A DNA stretch of 64,000 bases from Clostridiaceae bacterium (GCA_019391515.1 JAHXQP010000010.1:1-64000), one strand, 5' to 3'; shown: positions 54,522 through 63,865, counted from the first letter of the stretch. Made by a program: numbers and translations. Notes: generated from the letters alone by a model not told the origin.

Positions 54522-54630
54522 TTAAAAGTAAAAAAATATAATATTTTCATATTCTACAATCATATCATGTATTATATAGTGAATTAATATTAAAAATTAT
54601 AAAAAAGATTTTTGAATAGGAGTGAATAAA

Positions 54631-55410
54631 TTGCATAATTCTAACATGAATAAAAATATGACTATGAGAATTTTTATAGTTGTCATCATTTTATGTACTT
54701 CAATTGTCTATACTAGTTTCACCAATAAGATGAATATTGTGGAGGTTTTTTCTAATAAAAAAGAATTGCCAATATATTCAGTTGAGACCGAAGAGAAAAA
54801 GATTGCTATTAGTTTTGATGCTGCATGGGGCGATGAATACACTAATGACATATTAGACATACTAGATAAGTATGAGGTGAAGACTACTTTTTTCTTAGTT
54901 GGTTTTTGGGTAGACAAATTTCCAGAAAAGGTTAAAGAAATTCATGAAAGAGGCCATGATGTAGGAAATCATTCTACAAGCCATCCTTATATGAGTAAAC
55001 TTTCAGAGGAGCAGATATTAAAAGAATTAAATAAGACGGGGAATAAGATCAAAGAATTAACTGGAAAAGAGCCAACACTTTTCAGACCGCCTTTTGGAGA
55101 TTATAATGATAGACTTATAAGGGTTTGTAGAGAAAATAATTATCATGTTATCCAGTGGGACGTAGATTCTTTAGATTGGAAAGAGTTAGGTGTTCAACCG
55201 GTAGTAGATAGGGTAACTAGAAATGTACAAAATGGTTCTATTGTCTTATTTCACAATAATGCTAAGTATGTAAAAGAATATTTACCATTAGTAATAGAAG
55301 AACTTCAAAAAGATGGATATGAAATAGTTCCTATTTCCGATCTCATATATAAAGAAAACTATTATATGGATAATACAGGTAGGCAACACAGGGAAAAGAA
55401 TAAAAACTAG
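54631..55410 (+). CDS. Polysaccharide deacetylase, PdaB-like (sporulation type)
   Basis: This 259-residue protein has one N-terminal membrane anchor (about 12-29) and a NodB domain. Motif 1 is SFDAAWGDE instead of TFDDGP, the form typical of PdaB-like sporulation deacetylases, so the usual second metal-binding Asp is Ala. Motif 2 HSTSHP and FRPPFGDYN, DVDSLDW and LFHNNA are kept. It probably acts on spore cortex or cell wall glycans. TTG 54631 was chosen since AGGAG (54619-54623) is a normal distance upstream; GTG 54622 overlaps that site. A weak sigma-E-like TCATATT/CATGTATT pair lies at 54547-54573. Confidence 0.85.
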   Translation: MHNSNMNKNMTMRIFIVVIILCTSIVYTSFTNKMNIVEVFSNKKELPIYSVETEEKKIAISFDAAWGDEYTNDILDILDKYEVKTTFFLVGFWVDKFPEKVKEIHERGHDVGNHSTSHPYMSKLSEEQILKELNKTGNKIKELTGKEPTLFRPPFGDYNDRLIRVCRENNYHVIQWDVDSLDWKELGVQPVVDRVTRNVQNGSIVLFHNNAKYVKEYLPLVIEELQKDGYEIVPISDLIYKENYYMDNTGRQHREKNKN

Positions 55411-55446
55411 AAGTTTAACAATGAAAAACTAGAAGGAGTGTGGAAC

Positions 55447-56514
55447 ATGAAAAATCAAAAGATGAGTTTAATTGGAGTAGCTGAAGAGAAGAGAGGAAAG
55501 ATAACTTTTGGTATGATAAGGGATATTTTTATAAATTCTGGTTTTTCCTTAGTGTATGAAAATAAGAATATAGTTTTTTTAAGTTTTAATGAAAACAATT
55601 ATATAGGAATAATAAATTTTTCACTTAAAAATTTAAAAGATCTTTCTAGTTTAGGATTAAAATTTAATGTTATTGTCTATGCAGATATTGAGCATGAAAC
55701 TTTACTATCTAAGGAAGTAAAGAAAAGTTTTGCTTCTTTAGATAGCATTATTGTACTGAATATAGATGATGAAAATAATATTAAATTATTGAAGGGAAAT
55801 AATAAAGCTTTAGTCATAACTTATGGTTTAAATAATAAGGCTACGGCTACTGCTTCTAGTTTAGATATGAATAATTTAATAGAGTTTAATTTTTGTCTCC
55901 AAAGAGAAATTAAAGCTTTGAATGGAGATATTATTGAACCTTTAGATTTTCCTGTGAAAATAAATTTCTTTGGAAAGGAATATATATATAGTGCCTTAGC
56001 TTCTATAACTGTAGGACTATGCTATGGTTTGTACATAGATAATATTAAAGATGGCTTATTGAACATTAAAGGTTTTGATAGAAAGATGGAAAAATTATAT
56101 GAGGGGAATTTTACAGTTATAGATAATTTTTGCTTAAATCCAATGGACTATAGTACTGCTTTTGAAAACATTCAACATTTAAAATATAAAGATATAGTGC
56201 TTTTAAAAGGTATTGAAATAGATCAAGGAATTTATACAATTAAAAAAAACTTAGAGATAGTGCTAAATTGGGCTCCCATACTTGGAATTAGAAGAGTTGT
56301 TTTTTTTATAGACAAAAAAGATAGTTTGATAGAAAAAAATATAGAACATCTATTTATTAAAAAAGGAATTCCTTATAACATATATTATAATTTAAAACGT
56401 TGCTTAGAATGTGAACTTAAATCTATAGAAAAAGATGATATTTTCTTGTTATTAGGTAGCGATTTATTAAATAACTCTAAAGATATCTTAATAAATCAAC
56501 TAAAGGGTCAGTAA
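55447..56514 (+). CDS. Mur ligase-like protein lacking the ATP P-loop
   Basis: This 355-residue protein has central and C-terminal Mur-ligase features but not the catalytic centre. YGLNNKATATASSL (about 121-134) matches the Mur strand that begins after the central domain, and FTVIDNFCLNPMDYSTAF matches the VIDDYAHNP segment. The N-terminal part (MSLIGVAEEKRGKITFG) has no GTNGKT P-loop and no UDP-binding domain. It is probably a pseudoenzyme or a scaffold derived from a Mur ligase. AAGGAGTG lies before ATG 55447. It follows the PdaB-like gene by 37 bases and may share its transcript. Confidence 0.65.
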   Translation: MKNQKMSLIGVAEEKRGKITFGMIRDIFINSGFSLVYENKNIVFLSFNENNYIGIINFSLKNLKDLSSLGLKFNVIVYADIEHETLLSKEVKKSFASLDSIIVLNIDDENNIKLLKGNNKALVITYGLNNKATATASSLDMNNLIEFNFCLQREIKALNGDIIEPLDFPVKINFFGKEYIYSALASITVGLCYGLYIDNIKDGLLNIKGFDRKMEKLYEGNFTVIDNFCLNPMDYSTAFENIQHLKYKDIVLLKGIEIDQGIYTIKKNLEIVLNWAPILGIRRVVFFIDKKDSLIEKNIEHLFIKKGIPYNIYYNLKRCLECELKSIEKDDIFLLLGSDLLNNSKDILINQLKGQ

Positions 56515-56607
56515 TTTTTAAAATAATTCATATTATGAAAGATTTTTGAATAGATATAAAAATAGGTTATCCAAAAAAACATAAGAATAAGGGGGAATGG
56601 AGACTCA

Positions 56608-57291
56608 ATGGTTGATAAAGTAATAGATACAAATAAAGTTATAATTGTTGGAAAAGTAGTTTCTGAAAAAGAGTTTAGTCATGAGATGTATGGTGAAGGT
56701 TTTTACACTTTTAAATTAGGAGTACCAAGACTTAGCGATTATCTTGATATTCTTCCTATAACTATCTCAGAAAGGTTGCTTGTAAATATTGATTTGATGA
56801 AAGGAAAATATGTTTTAATTGAAGGGCAATTAAGATCCTATAATAGATATGTAAATAATTCTAATCGATTGGTTTTAACTATATTTGCTAGGGATATATA
56901 TGAACCTAAAGATGAAGAAATTGATGAACTACTAAAAAAACCAAATGAAATCTTCATTGATGGATATATATGTAAATCTCCAGTTTATAGGACTACACCT
57001 TTTGGTAGAGAGATAACAGATTTACTTATAGCTGTTAATAGGCCTTATAACAAGTCAGACTATATACCATGTATATCCTGGGGTAGAAATGCTAGGTTTT
57101 GTGAAAAGTTATCAGTAGGGGATCATGTAAGATTGTGGGGAAGAATTCAAAGTAGAGATTATCAGAAACGGCTTTCCAATGGAGAGGTAATTACAAGAAT
57201 TGCTTATGAAGTATCTATATCGAAGCTTGAATACATAGAAAATGATAATAATAGACGGAAGGAAGAGGAGGAAGCAGTAGAAAGCAATTAA
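56608..57291 (+). CDS. SSB-like protein with two OB folds
   Basis: This 227-residue protein consists of two tandem OB-fold domains (about 8-100 and 108-215). The first has NKVIIVGKVVSEKEF and VLIEGQLRSYNR, the second has NEIFIDGYICKSPVYRTTPFGREITDLLIAVNRPY and CISWGRNARFCEKL, the normal SSB pattern. It ends in a short acidic tail (EEEEAVESN) but not the DDDIPF-type SSB tip. Normal SSB has one OB fold per chain. It may bind single-stranded DNA as a paralogue. AGGGGGAATG lies before ATG 56608. Confidence 0.82.
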   Translation: MVDKVIDTNKVIIVGKVVSEKEFSHEMYGEGFYTFKLGVPRLSDYLDILPITISERLLVNIDLMKGKYVLIEGQLRSYNRYVNNSNRLVLTIFARDIYEPKDEEIDELLKKPNEIFIDGYICKSPVYRTTPFGREITDLLIAVNRPYNKSDYIPCISWGRNARFCEKLSVGDHVRLWGRIQSRDYQKRLSNGEVITRIAYEVSISKLEYIENDNNRRKEEEEAVESN

Positions 57292-57373
57292 TATTGTTAG
57301 GTTGAATTTATTAAAATCCTATTTTAATCTAACGATACTCAAAAATATTATCAGATTAATAACTTTTAATCTA

Positions 57374-57425
57374 ACCATACCTTTTTTATAAATGTTTGTC
57401 TTATTAAAGAAAGGTGTGGTTATTT
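57374..57425 (+). terminator. Hairpin terminator in the gap after the SSB-like gene
   Basis: AACCATACCTTT pairs with AAAGGTGTGGTT, all 12 pairs with one U-G, followed by ATTTTATT. A second hairpin (GTTAGGTTGAA/TTTTAATCTAAC, about 57297-57334) precedes it. The two may form a small structured 3' region. Confidence 0.5.
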
Positions 57426-57454
57426 TATTGTTTGAATTTTTATTTAAGAACATG

Positions 57455-57484
57455 TTGACCAATTATTATATGTTAGGTTATAAT
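57455..57484 (+). promoter_or_regulatory. Promoter of the 43-aa ORF and hpt
   Basis: TTGACC (57455-57460) and TATAAT (57479-57484) are 18 bases apart, 69 bases before ATG 57553. Confidence 0.65.
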
Positions 57485-57552
57485 TTATCTAATATAGCCC
57501 TTAAAAATATAGGTTTTTCTGATATTATATATTATTAATAAGGGGTGTTTGG

Positions 57553-57684
57553 ATGTATTTAAAAATAATTTTTGGAGTTATTTTTTTTATAGTTTTAATA
57601 AGCATACAATATTCTTTAAATAAAATATTGTTTGAATTAAGAGAAATCAAAAAAATATTGTATACGAAAAAGGATCGTGATTAA
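57553..57684 (+). CDS. Small single-pass membrane protein, 43 aa, unknown
   Basis: I do not recognise a family. The product has one hydrophobic helix (about residues 5-18) and an amphipathic basic tail (LNKILFELREIKKILYTKKDRD). ATG 57553 has AAGGGGTG about seven bases upstream and lies 70 bases after a good promoter; hpt starts 41 bases after its stop, so they probably share a transcript. It might be a small membrane anchor or regulator. Confidence 0.6.
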   Translation: MYLKIIFGVIFFIVLISIQYSLNKILFELREIKKILYTKKDRD

Positions 57685-57725
57685 ACAAAGTTTGTAACTA
57701 GATATCCTGAAGGGAGAGAAACATA

Positions 57726-58247
57726 TTGACAAGTAAAGAAAAAAGAATACTTTTTAGTTCGGAAGAGATTGATAAAAGGAATATAGGATTAGGAGCGGAA
57801 ATATCTAAAGATTATGAAGGAAGAAAGTTGGTTGCTATTTCTCTTTTAAGAGGTAGTTTTATATTTGCTTCTGATTTAGTAAGAAATATAAGTGTTCCTG
57901 TTGAGATTGATTTTTTGACTACATCAAGCTACGGTGACAGAGAAGAAACCTCTGGGAATGTAGAAATTGTTACTGATATTAGAAGTGATATAGAGGGAAG
58001 AGATGTATTAATTATTGACGATATAATGGACTCTGGGTATACTATGCAATATGTAATAGAGCATTTGAAGAAAAAGAATCCCAATAGTATAAAAACTGCT
58101 GTTATGTTGGATAAGCCTAGTAGGAGGAAAGTAGACTTAAAACCTGACTATATAGGTTTTACTATACCAGATGTATTTATAGTTGGTTATGGACTTAATT
58201 ATGGAGACTATTATAGAAATATCCCTTATATTTTCACATTTGATTAG
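57726..58247 (+). CDS. hpt: Hypoxanthine (guanine) phosphoribosyltransferase
   Basis: This 173-residue enzyme salvages hypoxanthine and guanine with PRPP. The PRPP-binding motif VLIIDDIMDSGYTM (about 96-109) and the early LLRGSFIFASDL and FLTTSSYGD match HGPRT. TTG 57726 has GGGAGAG eight bases upstream; no better start is in frame. It follows the 43-aa ORF and ends at a bidirectional terminator. Confidence 0.93.
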   Translation: MTSKEKRILFSSEEIDKRNIGLGAEISKDYEGRKLVAISLLRGSFIFASDLVRNISVPVEIDFLTTSSYGDREETSGNVEIVTDIRSDIEGRDVLIIDDIMDSGYTMQYVIEHLKKKNPNSIKTAVMLDKPSRRKVDLKPDYIGFTIPDVFIVGYGLNYGDYYRNIPYIFTFD

Positions 58248-58251
58248 AGAT

Positions 58252-58293
58252 AAATAGCCTTGTATATTTTATTCGTATATACAAGGCTATTTA
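58252..58293. terminator. Bidirectional terminator between hpt and dapB
   Basis: AAATAGCCTTGTATAT / ATATACAAGGCTATTT, a perfect 16-bp stem with a loop of about ten bases. Confidence 0.85.
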
Positions 58294-58313
58294 TTATACA
58301 TTTAATCTAAGTT

Positions 58314-59072
58314 TTATTTTTTAATTAAACTTTCCATGTTATATAGGCCATTTTCTTGATCATATAGGAATTTAGCTGCTTTAATAGCTCCTTGTGCAAA
58401 TATTTTTTTAGAGGAAGCACTATGTTTTATTTCTATAATTTCATCACATCCAGCAAAGATTACATTATGTTCTCCAACTATAGTTCCGCCCCTTAGGGCA
58501 TGGATGCCGATTTCCTTTTCTTTTCGTTTATCAGTTTTTGTATTTCTTCCAAAAACATACTCTTTAGAATTGTTCAATTCTTTATTTATTTCATCTGCAA
58601 TCATATAAGCTGTTCCACTAGGAGCGTCAATTTTTTTATTGTGATGCTTTTCAATTATTTCAATATCAAAAGAGTCTTCTAATATTGGGGCGATATCTTT
58701 AACTATTGAAACTAATATATTTATACCTAAAGACATATTTGCAGAATAGAATATAGGTATTTTTTTAGAGGCAGTTTCAATTTTTTCTATATCTTCATTA
58801 CTAAGACCAGTAGTGCCTATAACTAAAGATATATTTTTTTCCATACTATATTTTAAAAGATTAGGTAAGGAACTAGGATGAGAAAAATCTATTATTATAT
58901 CAATATCTTCATTACAATCAAATATATTATTGTATATATTAAAATCGTCACAATTATTTGATTTGTTTTTATCTATACCAGCTACTAATTCCATTTCTTT
59001 ATCTTTTTTAATTTCTTGAGATATTACTTGACCCATCTGGCCATAATAACCATTGATGAGAACTTTAATCAT
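58314..59072 (-). CDS. dapB: 4-hydroxy-tetrahydrodipicolinate reductase
   Basis: This 252-residue enzyme reduces the dipicolinate precursor toward lysine and meso-DAP. GYYGQMG (8-14) binds the cofactor, EKHHNKKIDAPSGTA holds the catalytic His and Lys, and IGIHALRGGTIVGEH is typical. It is the third gene of asd-dapA-dapB, starting four bases after the dapA stop. In a spore former the pathway also feeds dipicolinic acid synthesis. Confidence 0.94.
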   Translation of the reverse strand: MIKVLINGYYGQMGQVISQEIKKDKEMELVAGIDKNKSNNCDDFNIYNNIFDCNEDIDIIIDFSHPSSLPNLLKYSMEKNISLVIGTTGLSNEDIEKIETASKKIPIFYSANMSLGINILVSIVKDIAPILEDSFDIEIIEKHHNKKIDAPSGTAYMIADEINKELNNSKEYVFGRNTKTDKRKEKEIGIHALRGGTIVGEHNVIFAGCDEIIEIKHSASSKKIFAQGAIKAAKFLYDQENGLYNMESLIKK

Positions 59073-59076
59073 ATAT

Positions 59077-59964
59077 TTACCCCCTTACATTTAATCCGTA
59101 AGCCTTCATTTCTTCTATTAAATGTTCTCGATTTTTAGTTTCCATAGTTGTAAGTGGAAGCCTTGCTGGACCTACATCCATACCAAGGGAATTCATAGCT
59201 TCTTTTACTGGTATAGGATTTACTTCTATAAACAATGCATCTATTAAAGCCTTCATATTTAATTGTAGTTCTTTACTTTTTTCTAAATCTCCTTCAAGAT
59301 AGGAGATTACCATATCGTGAGTGTCTTTTGGAAGGATATTAGCTACTACGGATATAACACCAATTCCTCCCAATGAAAGAAGAGGCACTACCATGTCATC
59401 GTTTCCAGAATAAATATCAAAATTATCCTTACATAGTCTAGCAATTTCTGATACTTGTGCAATATCTCCACTAGCCTCTTTTACTCCACGAATATTAGGA
59501 TGTTTAGATAATGTTTCAAGTGTCTTAGGTAAAATATTAAGTCCTGTTCTCCCTGGTACATTGTAGACAATAATAGGAATGTTTACATTATCTGCAATGA
59601 CTAAATAGTGATCTATAAGACCTTTTTGAGTAGTTTTATTATAGTATGGTGTTACAATTAATAGAGCATCGGCGCCAACTTTTTCTGCATATTTACTAAG
59701 TTCTATTGAATCTTTAGTATTGTTGCTACCAGTTCCAGCTATTACAGGAATTCGTTTATTTACTTTTTCTACTGTAAACCTAATGACTTCTTTTTTTTCT
59801 TCGCTAGATAGAGTAGCAGATTCTCCAGTTGTCCCACAAATAATTATGGCATCTGTTTGTTCGCTTATATGCCATTCGAGTAGTTCCCCTAATTTTTCAT
59901 AATTTACATTGCCACCTTTAAATGGCGTCACTATAGCAACACCTGAACCTTTAAAAATACTCAC
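59077..59964 (-). CDS. dapA: 4-hydroxy-tetrahydrodipicolinate synthase
   Basis: This 295-residue TIM barrel condenses aspartate semialdehyde and pyruvate. Lys162 in GVKEASGD forms the Schiff base, Tyr134 in VYNVPGRT is catalytic, and GTTGES (44-49) is the substrate loop. The family's usual length is met. AGGGGGT lies before the ATG. The start is 18 bases after the asd stop. No lysine riboswitch precedes the operon. Confidence 0.95.
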   Translation of the reverse strand: MSIFKGSGVAIVTPFKGGNVNYEKLGELLEWHISEQTDAIIICGTTGESATLSSEEKKEVIRFTVEKVNKRIPVIAGTGSNNTKDSIELSKYAEKVGADALLIVTPYYNKTTQKGLIDHYLVIADNVNIPIIVYNVPGRTGLNILPKTLETLSKHPNIRGVKEASGDIAQVSEIARLCKDNFDIYSGNDDMVVPLLSLGGIGVISVVANILPKDTHDMVISYLEGDLEKSKELQLNMKALIDALFIEVNPIPVKEAMNSLGMDVGPARLPLTTMETKNREHLIEEMKAYGLNVRG

Positions 59965-59981
59965 TATAAAACCCCCTGTTT

Positions 59982-60974
59982 TTATTTATTTTTTAATAAA
60001 AGTTCGGCTATTTGAATAGTATTTGTAGCTGCACCTTTTCTAGTATTGTCAGCTACTATCCAGATATTAATTCCATTTTCAACACTAAAATCTCTTCTTA
60101 TTCTACCTACATATACTTCATCTTTGCCTTCTATATTTACAGGCATTGGGTAAGTATTTTTTTCTACATTATCTAGTACCACAATCCCTTTATAATTGTT
60201 TAAGACTTCGTGTATTTCCTCTATATTAAAATTTTTTTCAAATTCAATATTAGTAGAGACACAGTGACCAAAATAAACAGGAACTCTTACTGCGGTAGAA
60301 GTAATTTTTAATTTATCATCATGCAATATTTTTCTAGTTTCTTCAATCATTTTTATTTCTTCTTTTGTATATCCATTATCCATAAAAGAATCAATATGTG
60401 GAAGACAATTAAAAGCAATAGGATGGGGATAATTTTGGGGCTCTAAATATTCTAAGCCGTTTTTTAAATCATCCATACCAGCTACACCAGAACCCGATAC
60501 TGCTTGATAAGTAGAGAAAATGATTCTTTTTATTTTAAAATTTTCATGAAGTGGCTTCAATGGAACTACAGATTGAATTGTAGAGCAATTAGGATTAGCA
60601 ATTATACCTTTATGCCATTCTATATCCTCAGGATTCACTTCAGGAACTATTAATGGTACATCTTTATCCATTCTCCAAGCACTACTATTATCAATTACAG
60701 TAATTCCATGTTCTTTTGCAATAGGAGCAAACTTTTTACTAATTTCTCCTCCGGCAGAAAAAAGCAAAAGATCTATAGGTTTGTTAAAAGAATTTTTTGT
60801 TAATTCCTCTACCTCGTATTCTTTTTCTCTAAATAATATTTTTTTCCCAATTGATTTACTGGAGGCAAATAAATAAAGATTTTCTACAGGAAAATTCCTT
60901 TCCTCCATTAGTTTAAGAAAATTTTTTCCGACCATACCAGTTGCACCAACTATTCCAACATTTATTTTTTTCAT
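59982..60974 (-). CDS. asd: Aspartate-semialdehyde dehydrogenase
   Basis: This 330-residue enzyme reduces aspartyl phosphate. GATGMVG (10-16) binds NADPH, and Cys130 in NPNCST is the catalytic residue; [11 protein letters not shown] and the late GRIRRD are typical. It is the first gene of the operon that gives both DAP for cell wall and dipicolinate for spores. AGGTG lies before the ATG. The 130-base divergent gap holds no riboswitch. Confidence 0.95.
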   Translation of the reverse strand: MKKINVGIVGATGMVGKNFLKLMEERNFPVENLYLFASSKSIGKKILFREKEYEVEELTKNSFNKPIDLLLFSAGGEISKKFAPIAKEHGITVIDNSSAWRMDKDVPLIVPEVNPEDIEWHKGIIANPNCSTIQSVVPLKPLHENFKIKRIIFSTYQAVSGSGVAGMDDLKNGLEYLEPQNYPHPIAFNCLPHIDSFMDNGYTKEEIKMIEETRKILHDDKLKITSTAVRVPVYFGHCVSTNIEFEKNFNIEEIHEVLNNYKGIVVLDNVEKNTYPMPVNIEGKDEVYVGRIRRDFSVENGINIWIVADNTRKGAATNTIQIAELLLKNK

Positions 60975-61108
60975 ATTTTCACCTCTAAATTTTAAATTAT
61001 TATAATATATTATACTATAATATATTTAATTTTGTGTAATTATAATAATCTATTTGATTTGAGATAAGAAAAAAGATACAATTAAATAAAAGGGTTTAGG
61101 AGGTTATT

Positions 61109-62029
61109 ATGGATAATAAAAGAAAGAATCCTAGTATTTTGGAGACAAATATTTTTTATTTTGTTTTAGGAATTTTATTAATATTCTTAGGTGGATTTGC
61201 ACAATCTAGGGAGATATATTCTGGATTATTAATAACTCAATATTTAATAATTTTACTTCCTACTATATTATATTTGAGAATAAGGGGTTATAGTCTAAAA
61301 AATACTCTTAGATTAAATAAAATATCTATGAAACAGATAGTACTTATACCATTAATAGTTATCTTTGCTTATCCAGTGGGAGCTTTTTTAAATTATATTT
61401 TTATTCTCTTTTTAAGTAATTTTATAAAAATAAGGCCAGCACCTATTCCTATACCTAAAAGTTCACCAGAATTCATCTTAGGTCTAATAGTTATTTCACT
61501 ATCACCAGGAATATGTGAGGAAATATTATTTAGAGGCATGGTTATGTCTTCTTATGATAAATTAGGAAAGAAAAAAGCCATAATAATATCTTCAGTATTA
61601 TTTGGAGTGTATCATTTCAATCTTCAGAATCTTTTAGGACCTATTTTTTTAGGAATAATTTTTGGATTAATAGTATATAAGACAAAGTCAATATATTCTT
61701 CTATGATTGCTCATGGATTTAACAATGCTATGGCTTTAACTATTGGCTATTTTTTATTAGGAAAGATGGATGAAATGCAGATTCAAAGTGAAGCTATTGA
61801 TATATCGGCTAATTCTTTTGCTAGCATGTTATCTATAATTATTGGACTTATATTTTCAATAGTTTGTGCAAGTATATCATATAGTTTATATAAGGCATTG
61901 CCTGAAAGCAAAGAGGAAATTGAAGAAGAAGTAATAGAAGAATATAACTTTAGAAAATTAGACTATATTCCATTAGTAGGTGTATTGATAATATTTATAT
62001 TTTATAATTATATGTTTCTATTTAATTAA
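61109..62029 (+). CDS. CPBP-family intramembrane protease (Abi/CaaX-like)
   Basis: This 306-residue protein has about eight helices. The CPBP motifs are CEEILFRG (EExxxR, about 135-142), then FGVYHFN (Fx3H-type) and AHGFNNAMA (HxxxN/B). In bacteria such proteases are linked to bacteriocin immunity or membrane-protein processing; prenyl-protein cleavage is the eukaryotic function. TTAGGAGG lies before ATG 61109. It stands alone. Confidence 0.9.
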   Translation: MDNKRKNPSILETNIFYFVLGILLIFLGGFAQSREIYSGLLITQYLIILLPTILYLRIRGYSLKNTLRLNKISMKQIVLIPLIVIFAYPVGAFLNYIFILFLSNFIKIRPAPIPIPKSSPEFILGLIVISLSPGICEEILFRGMVMSSYDKLGKKKAIIISSVLFGVYHFNLQNLLGPIFLGIIFGLIVYKTKSIYSSMIAHGFNNAMALTIGYFLLGKMDEMQIQSEAIDISANSFASMLSIIIGLIFSIVCASISYSLYKALPESKEEIEEEVIEEYNFRKLDYIPLVGVLIIFIFYNYMFLFN

Positions 62030-62038
62030 TAATGAATT

Positions 62039-62067
62039 GAATAAAAAAAGCCTTCTCAACCATACTA
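62039..62067 (+). promoter_or_regulatory. Sigma-G promoter of the second SASP gene
   Basis: GAATA (62039-62043) and CATACTA (62061-62067) are 17 bases apart, a full match to GHATR-N17-CATWHTA. The leader would be only about 13 bases, with the start of the GGAGGGAGGGG site close to the transcription start. Confidence 0.65.
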
Positions 62068-62086
62068 AATGGAGGGAGGGGTTCAA

Positions 62087-62287
62087 ATGTCAAAGAAGAA
62101 AAAGAAAATCGAAACATTGGAAGATAAATTGAAATATGAAATTGCTGAAGAACTGGGACTTATGGAAAAGATAAAAGAAGTAGGATGGGGTGGACTTACG
62201 GCAAAAGAGTCAGGAAGAATAGGAGGACTTATAACTGTAAAGAAAAGAGAAATGGCAAAAAAAGAAGCCTTAAAGGATAAAGAATAG
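62087..62287 (+). CDS. SspF-like small acid-soluble spore protein
   Basis: This 66-residue protein belongs to the alpha/beta SASP family in its SspF-like branch. LKYEIAEELGLMEKI holds the GPR-type site, and WGGLTAKESGRIGGLI is the conserved DNA-binding block. The ends are strongly basic (MSKKKKK and KKREMAKKEALKD). GGAGGGAGGGG lies before ATG 62087; ATG 62069 precedes that site. A sigma-G promoter lies directly upstream. Confidence 0.9.
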   Translation: MSKKKKKIETLEDKLKYEIAEELGLMEKIKEVGWGGLTAKESGRIGGLITVKKREMAKKEALKDKE

Positions 62288-62323
62288 TATCTTAATACTT
62301 GAACATTATGGGGGTGCTTGATC

Positions 62324-63067
62324 ATGGACATGGACAAAATTAAAAAAGCAAGTGAAATGATAAAAAAATCTTCTAGAACTATGGTGTTGACTGGGGCAGG
62401 TATTTCTACAGAGAGTGGAATTCCCGATTTTAGAAGCCCTGGTACAGGTCTTTGGGAAAATACAGATCCTATGGAGGCACTATCTACTACAGTTTTACAC
62501 AATGATCCAGAGAAGTTTTATAGTGAAGGTTATAAAATGCTTTTAGGAATGACAGATGCAAAACCTAATAGGGCTCATTTAGCATTGGCAGAAATGGAAA
62601 AGCTAGGATTTGTTAAAGGAATAATAACTCAAAATATAGATAATTTACATCATAAGGCTGGTTCAAAGTATGTTTTAGAGGTTCATGGGAACACAAGGGA
62701 AGGTAGTTGTATGAACTGTGGCAAAAAAGTTCCATTAGACGTAATAACACAAAAAACAGTGGAAGGACAAATACCACCAAAATGCAATAGCTGTCAGGGA
62801 ACATTAAGACCTGATGTAATAATGTTTGGTGATATGCTTCCAGAAGACTTTAGTATAGCTTCTAATGAAGCAAGTACCAGTGATTTACTTATAGTAGTAG
62901 GTTCTAGTTTAGTAGTATCACCAGTTAATTATTTGCCTCAAATGGCTAAGAATTTAATAATCATAAATAAAGGACGCTCTGCAATGGATCATTATAGTGA
63001 TATATTATTAAATGGTTCAGCTAGTGATATATTGGAAGCTATACTAGAAGAGTTAGTAGAGGAATAA
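62324..63067 (+). CDS. cobB: NAD-dependent protein deacylase (sirtuin)
   Basis: This 247-residue sirtuin removes acetyl or other acyl groups from lysines with NAD. GAGIS (24-28), QNIDNLH and the catalytic His in EVHGN are present, and a Cys4 zinc site CMNC ... CNSC follows. A role in acetylation-controlled metabolism is expected. ATG 62324 was chosen as GGGGGTG ends seven bases upstream; ATG 62330 is also possible. The methyltransferase gene follows after three bases. Confidence 0.92.
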   Translation: MDMDKIKKASEMIKKSSRTMVLTGAGISTESGIPDFRSPGTGLWENTDPMEALSTTVLHNDPEKFYSEGYKMLLGMTDAKPNRAHLALAEMEKLGFVKGIITQNIDNLHHKAGSKYVLEVHGNTREGSCMNCGKKVPLDVITQKTVEGQIPPKCNSCQGTLRPDVIMFGDMLPEDFSIASNEASTSDLLIVVGSSLVVSPVNYLPQMAKNLIIINKGRSAMDHYSDILLNGSASDILEAILEELVEE

Positions 63068-63070
63068 AAT

Positions 63071-63811
63071 ATGAATTGTTATGAAGAGTTTGCTCTATAT
63101 TATGATGAACTTATGAATGATGTAGATTATGAAGGTTGGTTTTTATATATTAAAGATATATTTATAAGATTTGATATAGAACCTAAAGAAGTATTAGAAA
63201 TGGCATGTGGTACTGGGAATTTAACTTATTATCTATGCAAAGAAGGATACAATGTAACTAGCTTTGATATGTCAGAAGAGATGCTTTCTATAGCTTATAA
63301 TAAATTATTGCATTTTAAGAATTTAAAACTATTAAAACAGAATATGAATGATTTTAAGATGAGCAAACAATTTGATAGTGTAGTATCTATTTGTGATAGC
63401 ATAAATTATATTCTTAATAGAGATGAGCTTTTAAAAATATTTAAAAATGTATATGAGCATCTGAAAGAGGATGGTTTATTTATATTCGATATTAATTCCT
63501 ATTATAAACTAAGTGAAATTATAGGAGATAATACTTTTGTTGAAGATAGAGATGATATATATTATGTTTGGCAAAATTATTTTGATGAAGCTAGTGGCTT
63601 AGCTCAATTTAATTTAGATTTTTTTATTAAAAATGAAGATGGAAACTATATGAGATTTGATGAGGAGCATATAGAGCGTGCCTATCAAATTGAAGAAATT
63701 GAAGGTATTCTTAAAGAGGCAGGATTTAAGGAAATAGAAAAATATGAGGCATTTACATTCAATGTTCCTAAAAATAATAGTGAAAGGATTAATTTTGTTG
63801 CTAAAAAGTAG
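63071..63811 (+). CDS. Class I SAM-dependent methyltransferase
   Basis: This 246-residue methyltransferase has the SAM loop EVLEMACGTGNLTYYL (about 38-53; EMACGTGN) and a later VSICDSINYIL segment. The C-terminal part (YVWQNYFDEASGLAQFNLDFFI) is typical of uncharacterised clostridial members. The substrate is unknown. Its ATG is three bases after the sirtuin stop with GAGG in the sirtuin end, so they are co-transcribed. Confidence 0.88.
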   Translation: MNCYEEFALYYDELMNDVDYEGWFLYIKDIFIRFDIEPKEVLEMACGTGNLTYYLCKEGYNVTSFDMSEEMLSIAYNKLLHFKNLKLLKQNMNDFKMSKQFDSVVSICDSINYILNRDELLKIFKNVYEHLKEDGLFIFDINSYYKLSEIIGDNTFVEDRDDIYYVWQNYFDEASGLAQFNLDFFIKNEDGNYMRFDEEHIERAYQIEEIEGILKEAGFKEIEKYEAFTFNVPKNNSERINFVAKK

Positions 63812-63865
63812 TAAAAAAGTATCTGAAAGTTCACTGAATAATTTGTTATTTTTGAGGAATACTAT

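Noticed and set aside
60975-61108. Possible lysine riboswitch before asd-dapA-dapB
   Set aside because: The gap is only about 130 bases, too short, and has no lysine-element consensus.
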